DNA of 64,000 nt from Bradyrhizobium manausense (GCF_018129685.1 NZ_JAFCLG010000018.1:1-64000), one strand, 5' to 3'. Numbered from the stretch's first letter, positions 19,328-28,536 are shown. A program made the numbers and translations. Notes: generated by a model from the letters alone, not told the origin.

Positions 19328-20510
19328 ACCCCGCTCCCCGGTGTCGCGCCGGAAACTGGGCATTTTCGGCGTGGTGGCGCTGATTGCGGCTGGCCTCGTG
19401 GTCGGTACTGGCATCCGGGCCCGCGAAGACCAGAGCTCCAGGCTGAAGGAATGGACCGACGACCAGGCCATTCCGAGCGTTGCGGTGACGTTGCCCAACG
19501 CCAAGGCGCTCAATTCCACCATCGACCTGCCGGGCCGGCTCGAGGCCTATTATCGCGCCCCGATCTTCGCGCGGGTCTCCGGCTATCTCAAAAGCTGGAG
19601 CGCCGATATCGGTGCGCGCGTCAAGGCCGGGCAGGTGATCGCCGAGATCGAGGCGCCTGATCTCGACCAGCAGCTTCTGCAGGCCCGCGCCGACCTCGCC
19701 AGCCAGCAGGCCAGCGCCAGGCTATCGGAAGCGACCCTCAACCGGCGCAAGACGCTGGTCGCCTCCAATTTCGTCTCGGCGCAGGAGATCGACGAGCGCA
19801 CCGCCGATCTCTCCAACAAGAACGCTGCGGTTCATTCAGGCCAAGCCAATGTCGAGCGCCTCGAGGCGCTGGCCGGCTACAAGAAGATCACCGTGCCGTT
19901 CGACGGCGTGGTCACGGCGCGCGATACCGATGTCGGCGCGCTGATCAATGCCGGCGGTGGCTCGGGCCCGGCGATGTTCGTCGTCTCCGACATCACCAAG
20001 CTGCGCGTCTACGTCAACGTCCCCCAGAACTACGTGCCGGCGATCAAGATCGGCGCCAAGGCGACCATGGTGATGCCGGAGTATCCGAACCGGACTTTCA
20101 CCGCGACGGTGGAGGCCTCCTCGCAGGCCGTCGACGTCGCCTCCGGCACCACGCGCATGCAACTCGGGCTCGACAATTCCTCAGGCGAGCTGATGCCCGG
20201 CGGCTATGCCAGCGTGAAGCTGAGCCTGCAGCGCGATTCCGCGCCGCTCAGCATTCCCGCCAGCGCCCTGATCTTCAATGGCAGCGGCCTGCGTGTCGCA
20301 ACCGTCGGTGCGGACGACAAGGTGCAGTTCAAGACGGTGACCATCGCCCGTGACCTCGGCCGCGAGATCGAGCTCGCTTCGGGCCTCGCGCCCGACGATC
20401 GCGTCATCACCGCGCCGCCGGACGGCCTGTCCGACGGCGATCAGGTGCGCGTGGTCGGTGCCGGCGGCAAGCCGGCGACGGCGTCGGAAAAGCAGGCGCC
20501 GAAAAGCTAA
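19314..20510 (+). CDS. RND efflux periplasmic adaptor (membrane fusion protein)
   Basis: 398 residues. An N-terminal anchor segment KLGIFGVVALIAAGLVVGTGI (about 16-36) leads to a barrel-sandwich/lipoyl half-motif FARVSGYLKSWSADIGARVKAGQVIAEIEAP. A short alpha-helical hairpin with DLASQQASARLSEATLNRR, the second lipoyl half (GYKKITVPFDGVVTARD) and a beta-barrel and proximal domain follow. ATG 19314 has a good GGAGG and overlaps the permease end. Having the adaptor downstream of the permease is the reverse of the commonest order. The 3' end meets the convergent thiolase-like gene with a 4-bp overlap. Confidence 0.94.
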   Translation: MSPTEPRSPVSRRKLGIFGVVALIAAGLVVGTGIRAREDQSSRLKEWTDDQAIPSVAVTLPNAKALNSTIDLPGRLEAYYRAPIFARVSGYLKSWSADIGARVKAGQVIAEIEAPDLDQQLLQARADLASQQASARLSEATLNRRKTLVASNFVSAQEIDERTADLSNKNAAVHSGQANVERLEALAGYKKITVPFDGVVTARDTDVGALINAGGGSGPAMFVVSDITKLRVYVNVPQNYVPAIKIGAKATMVMPEYPNRTFTATVEASSQAVDVASGTTRMQLGLDNSSGELMPGGYASVKLSLQRDSAPLSIPASALIFNGSGLRVATVGADDKVQFKTVTIARDLGREIELASGLAPDDRVITAPPDGLSDGDQVRVVGAGGKPATASEKQAPKS

Positions 20511-22021
20511 GCCACTCGCCACTCCGGCACGCCATCCGCAGCCATCGCGATCTCGCCATTCGAACCGACTGGCGTCTTATCCATGTTCAACAAGTGCGCC
20601 AGCGTTGCGGTATCCCCGGCCGGAATCCGCCCCAACGTGCGACGGTCATCCTCCGTGCGCAGCATCACCACGCCGTGCTCGATATCGCCGCCGCGGCCAT
20701 ATAGCACCGTAAAGCTCTCCACCTTGCCCTTGCCATTGGCCTGATCGACGAAGTCAGGCACTGCGCGCTTGTTGCGGTTCGCCTCGCTCTGCACGCTCGT
20801 CTCCTGCGCCAGCGCCTCTCGCGGCGCTGTCTTCGACACGACCAGGGCGTGATGCTTGGTGACGAAGCCGCCCTGGCCGTAGAGCAGGCCGAGTTTGTCG
20901 CCACCGCGCAAACGCCGCACCATCGCGCAGGCGGCGTGCGTCATGTAAGTGTTGAGCGGTGCGCCAAAGAAGGTGAGGCCGCCGTTCACGGTGGGCTGCA
21001 CGTCGGCGCCGAGGCCCAGCGTTCGCCGCGCCATCTTGGGCACGCAGGGAAAGCAGCTGTAGAGTTCGATTGCGTCGAATGTCTTGCCGTCCCCGCCGGC
21101 GAGATCCATCACCGCTTTCAGCACGGCATTCTGCGGATGGCTCTCGTAGAACTGGTCGCGCAAGAGATAGTCGCGCGGCTCCTCGGCTGAGGCGCCGCCG
21201 AGCGGGTAGACCAGCTTGTCCTCCGCGATTCCAGCCGCGCGTGCCTTGGCGAGGCTGGTGAGCAGCAGTGCGCCGCCCATGTTGACGCTGGGGTTGGCAA
21301 CCATCAGCTTGTTGTAGGGCCAGGCGATGAGCCGGTTGTCCGCGGTCGGCGTCGTGATTTCCTCCGGCGCATAGCGCCGCTTCAGCCAGGCGTTTGGATT
21401 TTGCGCGGCGACCTCGGAGTAACGAGACCACAGCGTTCCTGATTCAGCCATCGCTTCGCGCGGCGTCTGGCCCCAATGCGCGGAGGATGCGGCCTCATAG
21501 AACGGATAGACCGTAACGGGTCGGAACACCCCGAGTTTGACGGCGAGCGGCTTCTGGAATGCAGCGCCCCGTTTCGGCTCCTCGACATCATGGGCGAACG
21601 GCGTCCATGGCAGCTTTGCGCCCGCGCGCTCGGCCTTGGTCGCAGTCGACTGCGCCTCCGCGCCGCAGACCGCGGCCACGGAGCATTCGCCGCGCGCGAT
21701 ACGCTTGGCGGCCTCGTGGATGTAACGGATCGGGCTCTCGCCGCCGACCGGGCCGTAGTAGCAATGCGCCGGCGTGATGCCGAGCCGCTGTGCCAGCAGC
21801 TTCTCGGGATCGCGATAGCGCCAGCTCAGGAAGTTGACGACGTCGAGCGATTGCACCTCGCCAAGCAGCCTTGCACCGGCGTCGGCCTCGGCGCGCTGCA
21901 ACGCCTGTTCGAGCAGATCGAGCGGCTCGAGGCCCGCGGTGATCTCTTTGGGGCGATCGACGATCTCGCCGATGCCGACGATGACGGGGATGCGGTCTTC
22001 GGGGATAGGGGAGTTGGTCAT
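20507..22021 (-). CDS. Thiolase-like protein (acetyl-CoA acetyltransferase family)
   Basis: 504 residues of the long bacterial thiolase-like group, often annotated acetyl-CoA acetyltransferase. It starts RIPVIVGIGEIVDRP and carries RGECSVAAVCGAEAQSTATKAER, THAACAMVRRLRGG and GLLYGQGGFVTKHHALVVS. Where classical thiolases carry the nucleophilic Cys, this protein reads GGESPIRYIHEAAKRIA, so the Cys seems absent and true thiolysis is doubtful. A C-terminal OB-like extension contains FTVLYGRGGDIEHGVVMLR. ATG 22021 gives the conserved N terminus. The next gene in the same direction is a nitronate monooxygenase-type protein about 190 bp upstream. Confidence 0.8.
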   Translation of the reverse strand: MTNSPIPEDRIPVIVGIGEIVDRPKEITAGLEPLDLLEQALQRAEADAGARLLGEVQSLDVVNFLSWRYRDPEKLLAQRLGITPAHCYYGPVGGESPIRYIHEAAKRIARGECSVAAVCGAEAQSTATKAERAGAKLPWTPFAHDVEEPKRGAAFQKPLAVKLGVFRPVTVYPFYEAASSAHWGQTPREAMAESGTLWSRYSEVAAQNPNAWLKRRYAPEEITTPTADNRLIAWPYNKLMVANPSVNMGGALLLTSLAKARAAGIAEDKLVYPLGGASAEEPRDYLLRDQFYESHPQNAVLKAVMDLAGGDGKTFDAIELYSCFPCVPKMARRTLGLGADVQPTVNGGLTFFGAPLNTYMTHAACAMVRRLRGGDKLGLLYGQGGFVTKHHALVVSKTAPREALAQETSVQSEANRNKRAVPDFVDQANGKGKVESFTVLYGRGGDIEHGVVMLRTEDDRRTLGRIPAGDTATLAHLLNMDKTPVGSNGEIAMAADGVPEWRVA

Positions 22022-22054
22022 CTTTTCTTGCTTCAGTGTTAGATCTTGGGCACG

Positions 22055-22204
22055 CCGTCGTCCTTCGAGGGCCGCTGAAGAAGCGGCCACCTCAGGATGA
22101 CGGCTACGGGTACAGCGTCATCCCCGCGCGATGGCAAAGTCATCGTCGCAGGAGGTGCGAGGTCGGCGGCGCAACGCGCCGTCGGGCGAGCCTCGAAGGA
22201 TGGG
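22055..22204. repeat. Family-G composite palindromic repeat
   Basis: CCGTCGTCC (from 22055) pairs with GGATGACGG (to 22103), with an inner GCCGCT/AGCGGC pair. A further partial arm, GCCTCGAAGGATGG, ends near 22204. It fills the gap between two same-strand genes. Confidence 0.6.
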
Positions 22205-22215
22205 CCACAAACACA

Positions 22216-23349
22216 TCACTCCGCCACCAGCGCATTCATGTGCTCGACGGCTTCGGCGAACTCTTCCTTGAACTCCTGCACCACGGCGCCAGCGGACTTC
22301 ACACTGTCGATCAAGCCGACGCCCTGGCCGACGAAGTAGCTGACGAGATCGCGTGCCCTGGCGTTGCCGGCGGCCGCGGCACGGTCGATCGAGTTGAAGG
22401 CGTCGCGGCTGACGATGCTCTGCAGCGGCATCGGCAGTGCGCCCGGGCTCTCCGGCGCGCGGTCCCACGCATCGGTCCAGACCGAACGGAGCTGGCGCGC
22501 CGGTTTTCCGGTCCGGCCCCTGGAGCGGATTGCGTCGCGCGAGGATGCGGCGATCATCTTCTCCCGGAAGATCTCGCTGGTTTCGGACTCGACGGTGGCA
22601 AGCCACACCGAGCCGGTCCAGACGCCGGCTGCGCCCATCGCCATGCAGGCCGCCATCTGCCGCCCCGTCATGATGCCGCCGGCTGCGAGCACCGGCACGT
22701 CGCGGACCGTTTTGATCGCCTTGATCACTTCAGGCACCAGCACCATGGTCGAGACCTCGCCGCAATGGCCGCCGGCTTCGGTGCCCTGCACGACCAGGAT
22801 ATCGACACCCGCTGCGACCTGGCGCAGCGCGTGCTCCTTGGCGCCGACGAGGGCTGCGACCGGCACGTTGTGCGTCTTGCCCATGTCGATCATTGCCTTC
22901 GGCGGAACGCCGAGCGCATTCGCGATCAGCCGGATAGGATGATTGAAGGAGACTCTGAGCAGCTCCAGCGCGGTCTCGGCATCGAATGGCTGCGGCTGGT
23001 CGTCGGCCACCTCGGTGGTGGTCAGCTCGATATCGTATTTCTTCAGGAGTTCACGCGTGTATTTGCGGTGCTCCTGCGGCACACGCGCCTCCAGGCTCTT
23101 CCAGGTCACGTCCTTCTCGCCTGATGTGGAGATGTTTTCGGGGATCAGGACGTCGATGCCATAGGGCTTGCCGTCGACGTGATCGTCGATCCATTTCAGC
23201 TCGCGTTCGAGCGTGGCGGGCGTGTGCACGGTGGCGCCGAGCACGCCAAAACCGCCGGCACGGCTGACGGCGGCGACGACATCGCGGCAATGGCTGAAGG
23301 CGAGCAGCGGGAATTCGATGCCCAGCATGTCGCAGATCGGCGATTTCAT
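22216..23349 (-). CDS. Nitronate monooxygenase-family flavoprotein
   Basis: 377 residues, an FMN-binding TIM barrel of the NMO/2-nitropropane dioxygenase family. It shows the family pieces SRAGGFGVLGATVHTP (about 30-45), VQGTEAGGHCGEVSTMVLVPEV with the usual GGH, PVLAAGGIMTGRQMAACMAMGAAGVWTGSVWL (flavin phosphate loop) and a C-terminal cap. Family members oxidise nitronates, or act as quinone or enoyl reductases, so the substrate is open. ATG 23349 precedes the conserved CDMLGIEFPLL strand; the longer frame is unconserved. Confidence 0.85.
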   Translation of the reverse strand: MKSPICDMLGIEFPLLAFSHCRDVVAAVSRAGGFGVLGATVHTPATLERELKWIDDHVDGKPYGIDVLIPENISTSGEKDVTWKSLEARVPQEHRKYTRELLKKYDIELTTTEVADDQPQPFDAETALELLRVSFNHPIRLIANALGVPPKAMIDMGKTHNVPVAALVGAKEHALRQVAAGVDILVVQGTEAGGHCGEVSTMVLVPEVIKAIKTVRDVPVLAAGGIMTGRQMAACMAMGAAGVWTGSVWLATVESETSEIFREKMIAASSRDAIRSRGRTGKPARQLRSVWTDAWDRAPESPGALPMPLQSIVSRDAFNSIDRAAAAGNARARDLVSYFVGQGVGLIDSVKSAGAVVQEFKEEFAEAVEHMNALVAE

Positions 23350-23654
23350 GGTCTTCTCCCGGCGGCCTCTGGCGACGCTAGCCCTTCGTTGCCGGGGATG
23401 CCACGCCGGATTCGCGCGAGCATCTTGTGCGCAGGCGTTGCGGCGTGGACGAACCATTCCGCCGCAGAAACAAAACTGAGAGCGCCTACGGATGTCGCCA
23501 GGTCGGGCCAAATCATCATCAGGAGCAGGCTGGCGACTGACCAGCCTGCATGACGTTCGCCCGAGGCCCGCGCCGGACGCAGAGCCGTCAGGGCTTGTCA
23601 TTGGCCGTCCACGGGCTAATTAATGCAGGCGCATCTTTCCGCCGGAGCCTTCGC
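23350..23654. other. 305-bp divergent intergenic region without visible gene
   Basis: This gap separates the divergent nitronate monooxygenase and glutathione transferase genes. I see no RNA gene, palindromic repeat or clear operator in it. It presumably holds the two promoters. Confidence 0.5.
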
Positions 23655-24527
23655 ATGACCGACGCCCCCTACGTGCCGCCCAAAGTCTGGACCTGGAACA
23701 AGGAGAATGGCGGGCAGTTCGCCAGCATCAACCGGCCGATCGCAGGTGCGACGCACGACAAGGAGCTGCCGGTCGGCAAGCATCCATTCCAGCTCTACTC
23801 GCTGGCGACGCCGAATGGCGTCAAGGTCACGGTCATGCTGGAGGAGCTTCTGGCCCTCGGCCACAAGGGCGCCGAATACGATGCCTGGCTCATCAAGATC
23901 GGCAATGGCGACCAGTTCGGCAGCGGCTTTGTCGACATCAACCCGAACTCGAAAATCCCGGCCCTGATGGACCGTTCCGGTCCGGAGCCAATCCGGATCT
24001 TTGAATCGGGCTCGATCCTGTTCTATCTCGCGGAAAAGTTCGGCGCCTTCCTGCCGAAGGAGATCAAGGCCCGCACCGAGGCGATGTCCTGGCTGTTCTG
24101 GCAGATGGGCAGCGCGCCCTATCTCGGCGGTGGCTTCGGTCATTTCTACGCCTACGCGCCGTTCAAGATCGAATACGCCATCGATCGCTTTGCCATGGAG
24201 GTCAAGCGTCAGCTCGACGTGCTCGACCGGCGCCTTGCCGACAACGAATATCTCGCGGGCAAGGAGTACACGATCGCCGACATGGCCGTGTGGCCTTGGT
24301 ACGGCGCGCTCGCCAAGGGGCTGGTCTATGGCGCCGGCGAATTCCTGTCGGTGCAGGACTACAAGAACGTGCAGCGCTGGACCGATGAGATCGCCAGGCG
24401 CCCGGCGGTAAAGCGCGGCCGCATGGTCAACCGTGTCTCGGGCGATCCCGCCAGCCAGCTCCACGAGCGCCACGACGCATCAGATTTCGAGACCAAGACG
24501 CAGGACAAGGTCGCGCCCGCGACGTAG
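23655..24527 (+). CDS. yghU: YghU-type glutathione S-transferase / disulfide-bond oxidoreductase
   Basis: 290 residues. The thioredoxin-fold half has KHPFQLYSLATPNGVKVTVMLEELL (about 45-69), NPNSKIPALMD (cis-Pro) and IFESGSILFYLAEKFG (glutathione Glu-Ser). The helical half includes QMGSAPYLGGGFGHFYAYAP and the GST capping-box region EYTIADMAVWPWYG. This matches the E. coli YghU/YfcG subgroup, which reduces disulfides using glutathione. ATG 23655 is chosen because the family starts a few residues before YVPPKVWTW. It is an isolated gene followed by a large repeat. Confidence 0.9.
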   Translation: MTDAPYVPPKVWTWNKENGGQFASINRPIAGATHDKELPVGKHPFQLYSLATPNGVKVTVMLEELLALGHKGAEYDAWLIKIGNGDQFGSGFVDINPNSKIPALMDRSGPEPIRIFESGSILFYLAEKFGAFLPKEIKARTEAMSWLFWQMGSAPYLGGGFGHFYAYAPFKIEYAIDRFAMEVKRQLDVLDRRLADNEYLAGKEYTIADMAVWPWYGALAKGLVYGAGEFLSVQDYKNVQRWTDEIARRPAVKRGRMVNRVSGDPASQLHERHDASDFETKTQDKVAPAT

Positions 24528-24537
24528 GCGGTCTTCG

Positions 24538-24704
24538 CCTCTCCCCGCTTGCGGGGAGAGGCCGGAATGCGCGCTGAAAGCGCGGATTTCGGGTGAGGGG
24601 GGTCGCCGCGAGTTCAACTGTCACCGTCCTCGCGGGGACTCCCCCTCACCCTGACCCTCTCAGCGCGAGCGAAGCTCGTCGCGGCCCCGCAAGCGGGGAG
24701 AGGG
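24538..24704. repeat. Family-F palindromic repeat
   Basis: It opens with CCTCTCCCCGCTTGCGGGGAGAGG, itself a hairpin, and closes with CCCCGCAAGCGGGGAGAGG. Inner segments GGGTGAGGGGG and CCCCCTCACCC also pair. It sits between the convergent GST and acyl-CoA dehydrogenase genes. Confidence 0.8.
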
Positions 24705-24719
24705 GAAAGAGAAGGCGGA

Positions 24720-25997
24720 CTACGCCATGCTCAGCTCGTGCCGACCCACCACCATCCAGTGCACCTCGTCCGGACCATCGGCAAAGCGCAGATGGCGCAC
24801 GTCTTGGTACATCTCGGCAAGCGGGGTCCAGTGCGAGATGCCGGTGGCGCCGTGCATCTGGATCGACTGGTCGATGATCTTGCAGGCGCGCTCGGGCACC
24901 ATGGCCTTCACCATGGAGACCCAGACGCGGGCCTCCTTGTTGCCGAGCACGTCCATGGCCTTGGCGGCCTTCAGGACCATCAGCCGCATCGCCTCGATCT
25001 CGCAGCGCGCCTGCGCGATGATCTGCATGTTGCCGCCGAGATGGGCGATCTTCTTGCCGAAGGCTTCGCGGGTGAGGCCACGCTGCACCATCAGGTCCAG
25101 CGCCTTTTCGGCCTTGCCGATCGTGCGCATGCAGTGATGGATGCGACCGGGTCCAAGGCGGAGTTGCGAGATTTCGAAACCGCGGCCTTCGCCGAGCAGG
25201 ATGTTCTCCTTCGGCACCCGCACGTTGTTGAAGCGCATGTGCATGTGGCCGCGCGGCGCGTGGTCCTGGCCGAACACGTACATGGGGCCGAGCACCTCGA
25301 CGCCGGGCGTGTCGCGCGGCACCAGGATCTGCGACTGCTGCTTGCTCGGCGCGGCGTCCGGATTCGTCTTCACCATCACGATGAGGATCTTGCAGCGGGG
25401 ATCGCCGACGCCGGAGATGTAGTACTTCTCGCCGTTGATGACCCATTCGTCGCCGACGAGCTTGGCGGTGGTCGAGATGTTCTTGGCGTCGGACGAAGCG
25501 ACGTTCGGCTCGGTCATGACGTAGGCCGAGCGGATCTCTCCGTTCATCAGCGGCTTCAGCCACTTTTCCTTCTGCTCCTTGGTGCCGACGCGCTCCAGCA
25601 CCTCCATGTTGCCGGTGTCGGGCGCCGAGCAGTTCATCGTCTCCGACGCCAGTGGGCTCTTGCCGAGCTCGGCGGCGATATAGGCGTAGTCGAGATTCTT
25701 CAGGCCCTGGCCGGTCTCGTCGTCGGGCAGGAAGAAGTTCCAGAGGCCTTCCTTCTTGGCCTTGTTCTTGGCGACCTCGAGTACCTCGAGCTGCTTCGGC
25801 GTAAAGCTCCAGCGATCCTGCTTGCCTTCGCCGGCCTTGGCGAACTCGATCGACATCGGCTCGACGGTGTCTCGGATGAACTTCTTCACGTGATCGTAGA
25901 GCGGCCGGACCTGGTCCGACATGCGCAGGTCATTGAGCTCATCGCCGGGATTGAGCGTGTAGTTGGTGGTGCGGGGAATGTAGGCGTGCTTTGTCAT
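24720..25997 (-). CDS. Acyl-CoA dehydrogenase (ACAD10/11 and LvaC-like group)
   Basis: 425 residues with the three-domain ACAD fold. FAD-binding strand VMTEPNVASSDAKNI (about 158-172), GEKYYISGVGDPRC, and C-terminal helices with HLGGNMQIIAQARCEIEAMRL and QMHGATGISHWTPLAEMYQDVRHLRFADGPDEVH are visible. This layout fits the ACAD11-like subgroup. In the Pseudomonas lva pathway a related protein (LvaC) acts on phosphorylated 4-hydroxyacyl-CoA. A kinase-fold gene and small partner of the lvaAB kind lie at 28533-29900. ATG 25997 is chosen as preceding MTKHAYIPRT; earlier codons run into intergenic DNA. Confidence 0.88.
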   Translation of the reverse strand: MTKHAYIPRTTNYTLNPGDELNDLRMSDQVRPLYDHVKKFIRDTVEPMSIEFAKAGEGKQDRWSFTPKQLEVLEVAKNKAKKEGLWNFFLPDDETGQGLKNLDYAYIAAELGKSPLASETMNCSAPDTGNMEVLERVGTKEQKEKWLKPLMNGEIRSAYVMTEPNVASSDAKNISTTAKLVGDEWVINGEKYYISGVGDPRCKILIVMVKTNPDAAPSKQQSQILVPRDTPGVEVLGPMYVFGQDHAPRGHMHMRFNNVRVPKENILLGEGRGFEISQLRLGPGRIHHCMRTIGKAEKALDLMVQRGLTREAFGKKIAHLGGNMQIIAQARCEIEAMRLMVLKAAKAMDVLGNKEARVWVSMVKAMVPERACKIIDQSIQMHGATGISHWTPLAEMYQDVRHLRFADGPDEVHWMVVGRHELSMA

Positions 25998-26153
25998 TGT
26001 TCCTCCCGAGGTCGCTGAGATCGTGTTGGCCGGGAGAATAGTCGTAGCGCCGCGAAAGAGCGAGCACGTATTTTTCTCACGCGAGCCCTGCCATGCGATG
26101 GAATTTCGCGGGACGTTTGAAATGTTGTTTGAATGGTTGATCTGTACCCGCAT

Positions 26154-26285
26154 GTCGTCCCGGACAAGCGAAGCGCAGATCCGGGATCCATAACCACAGG
26201 GAGGAGTTCGGCGAAGACTCGGAGTTACGAGTTTGCGCTACAACAACTCCCTGTGGTTATGGGTCCCGGCCTTCGCCGGGACGAC
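26154..26285. repeat. Family-A palindromic repeat (variant left arm)
   Basis: Outer arms GTCGTCCCGG and CCGGGACGAC enclose 16-bp perfect inner arms (26188-26203 and 26247-26262, CCATAACCACAGGGAG). The left arm carries an extra AAGCGAAGCGCAGATC segment. It fills most of the 308-bp gap between the dehydrogenase start and the VOC gene; nothing else is evident there. Confidence 0.85.
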
Positions 26286-26305
26286 ACCGAGTGTGTGGCC
26301 GCAGC

Positions 26306-26686
26306 TCAGCTCGGCATCCGATGCATCGCGCAGATCTTGTTGCCGTCGAGGTCGCGCAAGTAGGCGAGATACAGCTTGTTGCCCGCGCCCTCGCGGATGC
26401 CGGGCGGATTCTCGATCGGCGTTCCGCCTGCGGCGACGCCGGCTGCGTGCCACTTGTCGACCTGCTCGGGCGAGTTGGCGGCAAAACCGATCGTGCCGCC
26501 GTTCGCGCAGGTCGCCGGCTCGCCGTTGATCGGCTTCGTCACCGAGAAGACGCCGGTCTTGGTGAAATAGAAAATGCGGTGGCCATCGACCTTGGCAGGC
26601 CGCACGTCGAGCGTGCTGAGCAAATTGTCGTAGAAGGCCTTGGCCTTGTCGAGGTCGTTGGTGCCGATCATGATGTGCGAGAACAT
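26306..26686 (-). CDS. VOC-family (glyoxalase/bleomycin-resistance fold) protein
   Basis: 126 residues with a single VOC unit pair. It opens MFSHIMIGTNDLDKAKAFYDNLL, and has GTIGFAANSPEQVDKWHAAGVAAGG and the terminal YLAYLRDLDGNKICAMH. Metal ligand candidates are the N-terminal His and Asp/Glu residues of the paired beta-alpha-beta-beta-beta units. Enzymatic role is unknown. Upstream frame residues come from the neighbouring repeat, so ATG 26686 is the start. Confidence 0.85.
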   Translation of the reverse strand: MFSHIMIGTNDLDKAKAFYDNLLSTLDVRPAKVDGHRIFYFTKTGVFSVTKPINGEPATCANGGTIGFAANSPEQVDKWHAAGVAAGGTPIENPPGIREGAGNKLYLAYLRDLDGNKICAMHRMPS

Positions 26687-26705
26687 TGCTTCCCCCTCAG
26701 CGTTT

Positions 26706-26785
26706 GTAGCCCGGATGGAGCGTAGCGAAATCCGGGTTTGTTGCTTGTGGCAGTCCCGGATTGCGCTTCGCTCCATCCGGGCTAC
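26706..26785. repeat. Family-E palindromic repeat
   Basis: GTAGCCCGGATGGAGCG at 26706-26722 is the exact reverse complement of 26769-26785. Inner AATCCGGG/CCCGGATT also pair. It lies between two same-strand genes. Confidence 0.88.
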
Positions 26786-26789
26786 GAGA

Positions 26790-27569
26790 TCAGAACGCCG
26801 TATAGCCGCCGTCGATCACGAACGTATCGGCGGTGTGATATGACGACGCCTTGCTCATCAGATACACGGCAATGCCGCCAAAATCGCTGGCCTCGCCGAA
26901 GCGGCGCATCGGAATGCGCGGCATGACATTGGCGACGAACTTTTCGTTGGCCATGATGCCCGCGGTCATGTCGCTCTTGATCCAGCCGGGCAGGATCGCG
27001 TTCGCGGTGACGCCGTGGCGGGCAAGCTCGACGCCGAGCGCGCGCACCAGCGCATTGATGGCGGCCTTCGTCGCGGCATAATGTTCATTGCGGGCCGTGC
27101 CGAAGATCGAGGCAAGGCTCGAGGTCGCGACCAGCCGGCCGAAGGGATCGCCGGCATTGGCGCGCTCGGTCATGTGTCTCGCGGCGGCCTGGAAGGCGTG
27201 GAACACGCCGTCGAGATTGGTCGCGAACATCGTTCGCCATTCCTCTTCGGTGCGCTCGATGAAGGACCTGCGGCCGCCGCCGCCGATGCCGGCATTGGCG
27301 AAACACCCGTCGACCCGGCCGAACGTGTCCAGCGTCGCCTTCATCGCGGCGTTGACGGAAGCAGGGTCGGTGACGTCGCAGACGCGGCTGTCGACCTTGC
27401 CTGATAGCTCCGCCATGCTCGCGGCAGCAGCCTTGTTCTTGTCAGCATTGCGGCCCCAGATCGAGACGTTGCAGCCCTGGCCGGCGAGCGCCTGCGCGAT
27501 GCCGAGCCCGATACCGCCGTTGCCGCCGGTGATCACGGCGACGCGGCCTGTGAGGTCGAAAAGGTTCAT
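26790..27569 (-). CDS. SDR-family NAD(P)-dependent oxidoreductase
   Basis: 259 residues. The Rossmann motif GGNGGIGLGIA is at about 14-24, NAGIGGGG at about 89-96, and the catalytic Ser-Tyr-Lys set lies in SSLASIFGTARNEHYAATKAA. It ends ADTFVIDGGYTAF, typical for FabG-like SDRs. It probably handles a 3-hydroxyacyl or related alcohol in the acyl-CoA island; in the lva pathway an SDR (LvaD) is present. It is divergent from the crotonase-fold gene at 27748. ATG 27569 begins at MNLFDLTGRVAVITGG. Confidence 0.9.
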   Translation of the reverse strand: MNLFDLTGRVAVITGGNGGIGLGIAQALAGQGCNVSIWGRNADKNKAAAASMAELSGKVDSRVCDVTDPASVNAAMKATLDTFGRVDGCFANAGIGGGGRRSFIERTEEEWRTMFATNLDGVFHAFQAAARHMTERANAGDPFGRLVATSSLASIFGTARNEHYAATKAAINALVRALGVELARHGVTANAILPGWIKSDMTAGIMANEKFVANVMPRIPMRRFGEASDFGGIAVYLMSKASSYHTADTFVIDGGYTAF

Positions 27570-27747
27570 GGCGCGTTTCCTGTTTTTGGCACGCCGCGCG
27601 TCAGCCGGTGCGCGCAAGATCATGCGATATGACGGTGGGGTATGCTTTGGCCACCATGGACAAGACCGCGCCAAAAATCAAATATGCATCCCGGCAAAAC
27701 TAAATTCCGATCTGCGAAACATCGCGGCGGCAACTGACGAGGACACC

Positions 27748-28536
27748 ATGCAGTTCAAACACGTCACGCTCGATTTCGATGGTTCGGTCGCGATCCTCAA
27801 GCTCGACCATCAGGAGGTGATGAACGCCGTCTCCGTGGACATGCTGGGCGGGCTCTCCGACGCGCTCGATGCGATCGAGGAGAAAAAGGACGAGGTGCGC
27901 TGCGTCGTGCTGACCGGTGCCGGGCGGGCATTCTGCACTGGCGCCAATCTCCAGGGCCGCAACGACCAGTCGAAGAAAACCAAGGCCGGCCTGACACTCG
28001 AGACCGGCTTTCATCCGTTCCTGCGCCGCATCCGTCATCTGCACTGCCCGATCGTCACCGCCGTGAACGGCCCGGCCGCCGGCGCGGGCATGAGCTTCGC
28101 GCTGCTCGGCGACATGATCTTGTGCGCGCGTTCCGCCTATTTTCTGCAGGCGTTCCGGCGCATCGGCCTCGTTCCGGACTGCGGCTCGACCTGGCTCTTG
28201 CCGCGTCTGATCGGCAAGGCGCGCTCGGTCGAATTGTCGCTGATGGGTGAGCGTCTGCCGGCCGAGAAGGCGCTTGAATGGGGCCTCATCAATCGCGTCT
28301 ACGACGACGGCGTGCTGATGGAGGAGGCGATGAAGCTCGCGCGCGATCTCGCCAGTGGCCCCACGGTCGCGCTGTCGCTGATCCGCAAGCTCTATTGGGA
28401 CAGCCCGGAAAATTCCTTCGAGGATCAGCTCAATCTCGAATTCCAGTGCCAGTTGCGCGCGGGCGATACCCAGGATTTCCGTGAGGGTGTCGGCGCGTTC
28501 CTGGAGAAGCGGCCCGCGCAGTTCAAAGGCAAATGA
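27748..28536 (+). CDS. Enoyl-CoA hydratase/isomerase family protein, PaaG-like
   Basis: 262 residues of the crotonase fold. The oxyanion-hole segments are GAGRAFCTGANL and NGPAAGAGMSFALLGD. The two catalytic Glu of true hydratases are replaced (GAGMS, LQAF), while an Asp remains in GLVPDCGSTWLLPRLIG, the pattern of PaaG-type isomerases. So an acyl-CoA isomerase is likelier than a hydratase. Its stop overlaps the next gene by four bases (ATGA), tying it to the kinase-fold protein and DUF6285 gene. Confidence 0.88.
   Translation: MQFKHVTLDFDGSVAILKLDHQEVMNAVSVDMLGGLSDALDAIEEKKDEVRCVVLTGAGRAFCTGANLQGRNDQSKKTKAGLTLETGFHPFLRRIRHLHCPIVTAVNGPAAGAGMSFALLGDMILCARSAYFLQAFRRIGLVPDCGSTWLLPRLIGKARSVELSLMGERLPAEKALEWGLINRVYDDGVLMEEAMKLARDLASGPTVALSLIRKLYWDSPENSFEDQLNLEFQCQLRAGDTQDFREGVGAFLEKRPAQFKGK

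Noticed and set aside
16487..19522. 1011-codon open frame antisense to the RND permease gene
   Set aside because: Its translation is low-complexity, rich in Arg, His and Asp, the usual antisense shadow in GC-rich DNA. The plus-strand frame encodes a clear RND permease.
27088..27747. Longer N terminus for the PaaG-like protein
   Set aside because: The added 220 residues are an out-of-frame reading of the divergent SDR gene; ATG 27748 gives the standard crotonase length.
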